From Micromonosporaceae bacterium (GTDB lineage: Bacteria > Actinomycetota > Actinomycetes > Mycobacteriales > Micromonosporaceae), in contig DPJL01000410.1 of assembly GCA_003543035.1 (NCBI GenBank), positions 1 to 10,061 on the forward strand: a stretch of DNA of 10,061 bases, given 5' to 3'. Position numbers and translations under genes: made by a program. A model generated the notes under the pieces. That model had not been told where the DNA came from and ran no database searches. It was given only the letters and a program-made list of their open reading frames with translations. Positions 8,594 to 10,061 of this stretch are shown one piece after another. Each line of letters opens with the position of its first letter. The stretch's first letter is position 1.

Positions 8594-9431
8594 AGGCAAG
8601 GCGGGAGTCGTCGCCGCCGGTGCGTTGGCAACGGTCGCGGTCATGGGATCCGCCGCTGCTGCTGCGCCCACGGCGACCGTGGCAACGGGGGACTCCACCG
8701 CCACGACTGCGCTGAAAATGGGCAAGGAGCAGCTGCCCAAGCTGGCGCTCCTCGACGGGGACGTGAAGCAGCCGCTCATCACGATCGGTGTGAGCAGTTC
8801 TATCAAGGCGTTGCCGTGGCAGGTCTGTGGCTCCAACGCGGTGGCCGGTGTTGGTGGTGTCGGCTCCGCAAACCAGCCGAACACCGTGGTCGGCGATTGC
8901 AAGAACGCCAACGTGCTGTTGAAGCAGGACGTGACGCAGGGCCTCATCTCGATCCTGGACGACTCGTCAGTGCAACTGCTGCCGTGGCAGGTCTGTGGAT
9001 CGAATGCGGTTGCCGGCGTGGGCGCCACGGTGGCCGTGGGCACTCCGAACACGGTCACCGGTGACTGCCACAACGCCAACAACCTCATCACCGCACCGGA
9101 TGGCACCGGGCCTAACAGCCTGCTGTCACTGCTGAGCGGCTCGATAGTCAATGTCGCGCCGTGGCAGGTCTGTGGATCCAGCGCGGTAGCAGGTGTCGGT
9201 GTTGTCGTTGCGGCCAACTCTCCCACCACGGTTCTCGGTGACTGTGTCAACGCGACCGCGATGATCGAGCCTCGGGCGAACCAGGCGGAGATCCCGCTTC
9301 TGAGCAACATCGATCTCACGTTGCTGCCTTACCAGTGGTGTGGCATCAACGACCCGATTTCGTTGGTGGGTCTGGTCATTCCGTTGAACAGCCCGGCCTA
9401 CGTCGGCGGGGAGTGCATTTCGCACCCGTGA
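8586..9431 (+). CDS. Secreted chaplin-like paralogue with four two-cysteine repeats
   Basis: This 281-residue protein shares its signal peptide almost entirely with the upstream paralogue (MQIGKAGVVAAGALATVAVMG) and should be cleaved near residues 25-27. A low-complexity spacer (28-62) leads into four repeats with cysteines C81/C105, C137/C161, C196/C220 (each 24 apart) and C252/C277 (25 apart). Repeats 1-3 keep PWQVCGS(N/S)AVAGVG and TTV or NTVxGDC. The fourth is divergent, YQWCGINDPISLVGLVIPLN, and is the one closest in feel to a classical chaplin domain (CGN...VGLLNPA.GN.C). The repeats are evenly strung with no long linker, unlike the first protein. There is no sortase signal or transmembrane helix. 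The ATG at 8586 is preferred to the GTG at 8580, which lies in the Shine-Dalgarno. A surface or matrix role is inferred from secretion and repeat architecture. Confidence 0.88.
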   Translation: MQIGKAGVVAAGALATVAVMGSAAAAAPTATVATGDSTATTALKMGKEQLPKLALLDGDVKQPLITIGVSSSIKALPWQVCGSNAVAGVGGVGSANQPNTVVGDCKNANVLLKQDVTQGLISILDDSSVQLLPWQVCGSNAVAGVGATVAVGTPNTVTGDCHNANNLITAPDGTGPNSLLSLLSGSIVNVAPWQVCGSSAVAGVGVVVAANSPTTVLGDCVNATAMIEPRANQAEIPLLSNIDLTLLPYQWCGINDPISLVGLVIPLNSPAYVGGECISHP

Positions 9432-9453
9432 GCACATGAGCACCGGCATGAAA

Positions 9454-9486
9454 TGACTGAGGGGCGCGAAACGCGCCCCTCAGTCA
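9454..9486. terminator. Perfect 15-bp hairpin terminator between convergent genes
   Basis: TGACTGAGGGGCGCG (9454-9468) pairs perfectly with 9472-9486 around an AAA loop. It lies 22 bases after the second secreted gene and 16 bases past the stop of the minus-strand dioxygenase gene, so it can end both transcripts. No U-tract follows on the plus strand, which is common in high-GC actinobacteria. Confidence 0.88.
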
Positions 9487-9502
9487 CTTGCTATGTCATT
9501 TG

Positions 9503-10061
9503 CTATCGGAGCCAGGGGACCGAGCGGTCGAGCACATCCCGCTGGCGGAGCTCCTTGCGCAGCGGAATGTCCTCGTCGACAAAGCCGTCCCAGTTCACGC
9601 CCCAATGGTTGGCGGTGTGGGTGCTCTCGCCCAATAGCTGGCGCTGCACCGGCGTCCGGTTGGCCCACCACCGGCTGGTCTTGTCGATCGGCATGTCGTC
9701 CAGCGGCCTGATCCACCGGTAGGTGTAGCCGACGAAGAGCATCTTGCGCGTGATCGTCGACAGGTTGGTCGATCGCGAGTGCCACAGCCGGCGATCGAAG
9801 ATGAAGCAGTCGCCCGGATTCGCCGTGATTTCCACGGTGCCCTCGGGGTCGGGGTGGTGCACCGAGGTGTCCTCGGGCCGCGCCAGCGAATTGCTCAGGT
9901 GCCCACCCGGGATGACCTTCGTGGCACCGCGGCCGGTCTGCGACAGATCAGAGATCACATAGGCGACCTTGAGCGAGAACATCGGCCGCGGCAAATTCGG
10001 ATCCATCGTCTCCGGGTCGGAATTCTGCCGGTACCCGTCCTGATGCCAGCCCCAGTAAGGC
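9503..10061 (-). CDS. Phytanoyl-CoA dioxygenase (PhyH)-family oxygenase, 5' partial
   Basis: PhyH-family enzymes are Fe(II)/2-oxoglutarate-dependent dioxygenases that usually hydroxylate lipids, amino-acid derivatives or natural-product intermediates. The frame is open to the right edge, so the N-terminal part is missing and the ATG at 10006 is internal; about 185 residues are visible. The facial-triad HxD is in WGWHQDG (H codon at 10043-10045, D at 10037-10039), the distal His is in RLWHSRS (9779-9781), and the candidate 2-oxoglutarate-binding Arg lies 11 residues after it, the same spacing as H264/R275 in human PhyH. TKVIPGGH and PGDCFIFD are further family-typical core strands. All catalytic residues seem intact. 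The substrate is unknown; it does not look like EctD. It is convergent with the secreted repeat genes and probably functionally separate. Confidence 0.88.
   Translation of the reverse strand, partial: PYWGWHQDGYRQNSDPETMDPNLPRPMFSLKVAYVISDLSQTGRGATKVIPGGHLSNSLARPEDTSVHHPDPEGTVEITANPGDCFIFDRRLWHSRSTNLSTITRKMLFVGYTYRWIRPLDDMPIDKTSRWWANRTPVQRQLLGESTHTANHWGVNWDGFVDEDIPLRKELRQRDVLDRSVPWLR

Noticed and set aside
7378..9319. Minus-strand open frames with repeated sequence opposite the secreted genes
   Set aside because: Their internal repeats simply mirror the plus-strand repeats; the plus strand has signal peptides, strong ribosome-binding sites and conserved cysteines.
7610..9431. CRISPR-like or satellite repeats
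   Set aside because: The repetition is at protein level, with diverged DNA, and is explained by the four-repeat proteins.

Overview
The window is high-GC DNA from an actinobacterium. The gene set comEC, holA, rpsT, lepA, the GTG starts and the strong third-position GC bias all fit. Tandem secreted proteins that resemble the chaplins of spore-forming, aerial-hyphae-forming actinomycetes suggest a filamentous lineage, but I cannot name the genus from sequence alone. The first 12 bases match the 3' end of the Illumina adapter, so the left edge is a raw contig end and not a biological boundary.

Left part (13-3800), housekeeping: a 5'-truncated comEC (DNA-uptake channel/metallo-beta-lactamase protein), then holA (DNA polymerase III delta subunit), then a small two-helix membrane protein whose ATG overlaps the holA stop. 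A long perfect hairpin (3483-3517) separates this rightward run from rpsT (ribosomal protein S20) on the minus strand and can serve both directions. rpsT has its own recognisable promoter.

Middle (3908-7377): a minus-strand APH-family kinase lies divergently from lepA (elongation factor 4). Two bases after lepA comes a NUDIX hydrolase with an N-terminal zinc ribbon, probably translated from the same mRNA.

Right part (7366-9486), the most unusual region: two tandem paralogous secreted proteins of 342 and 281 residues. Each has a Sec signal peptide followed by four copies of a roughly 50-residue two-cysteine repeat (WQxCG ... PNTVxGDCxNxN). The repeat is chaplin-like in logic but has wider and almost invariant Cys spacing and four domains per protein. 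The first protein consists of a two-repeat module duplicated without gaps. The pair share an identical ribosome-binding/start region, a possible ECF-sigma promoter precedes the first gene, a strong hairpin lies between them and a perfect 15-bp hairpin follows the second. I infer that they are surface-assembling proteins.

Right edge (9503-10061, minus): the C-terminal part of a phytanoyl-CoA dioxygenase-family Fe(II)/2-oxoglutarate enzyme, running off the window. Apart from the listed intergenic signals there is no gene-free stretch above 300 bases.
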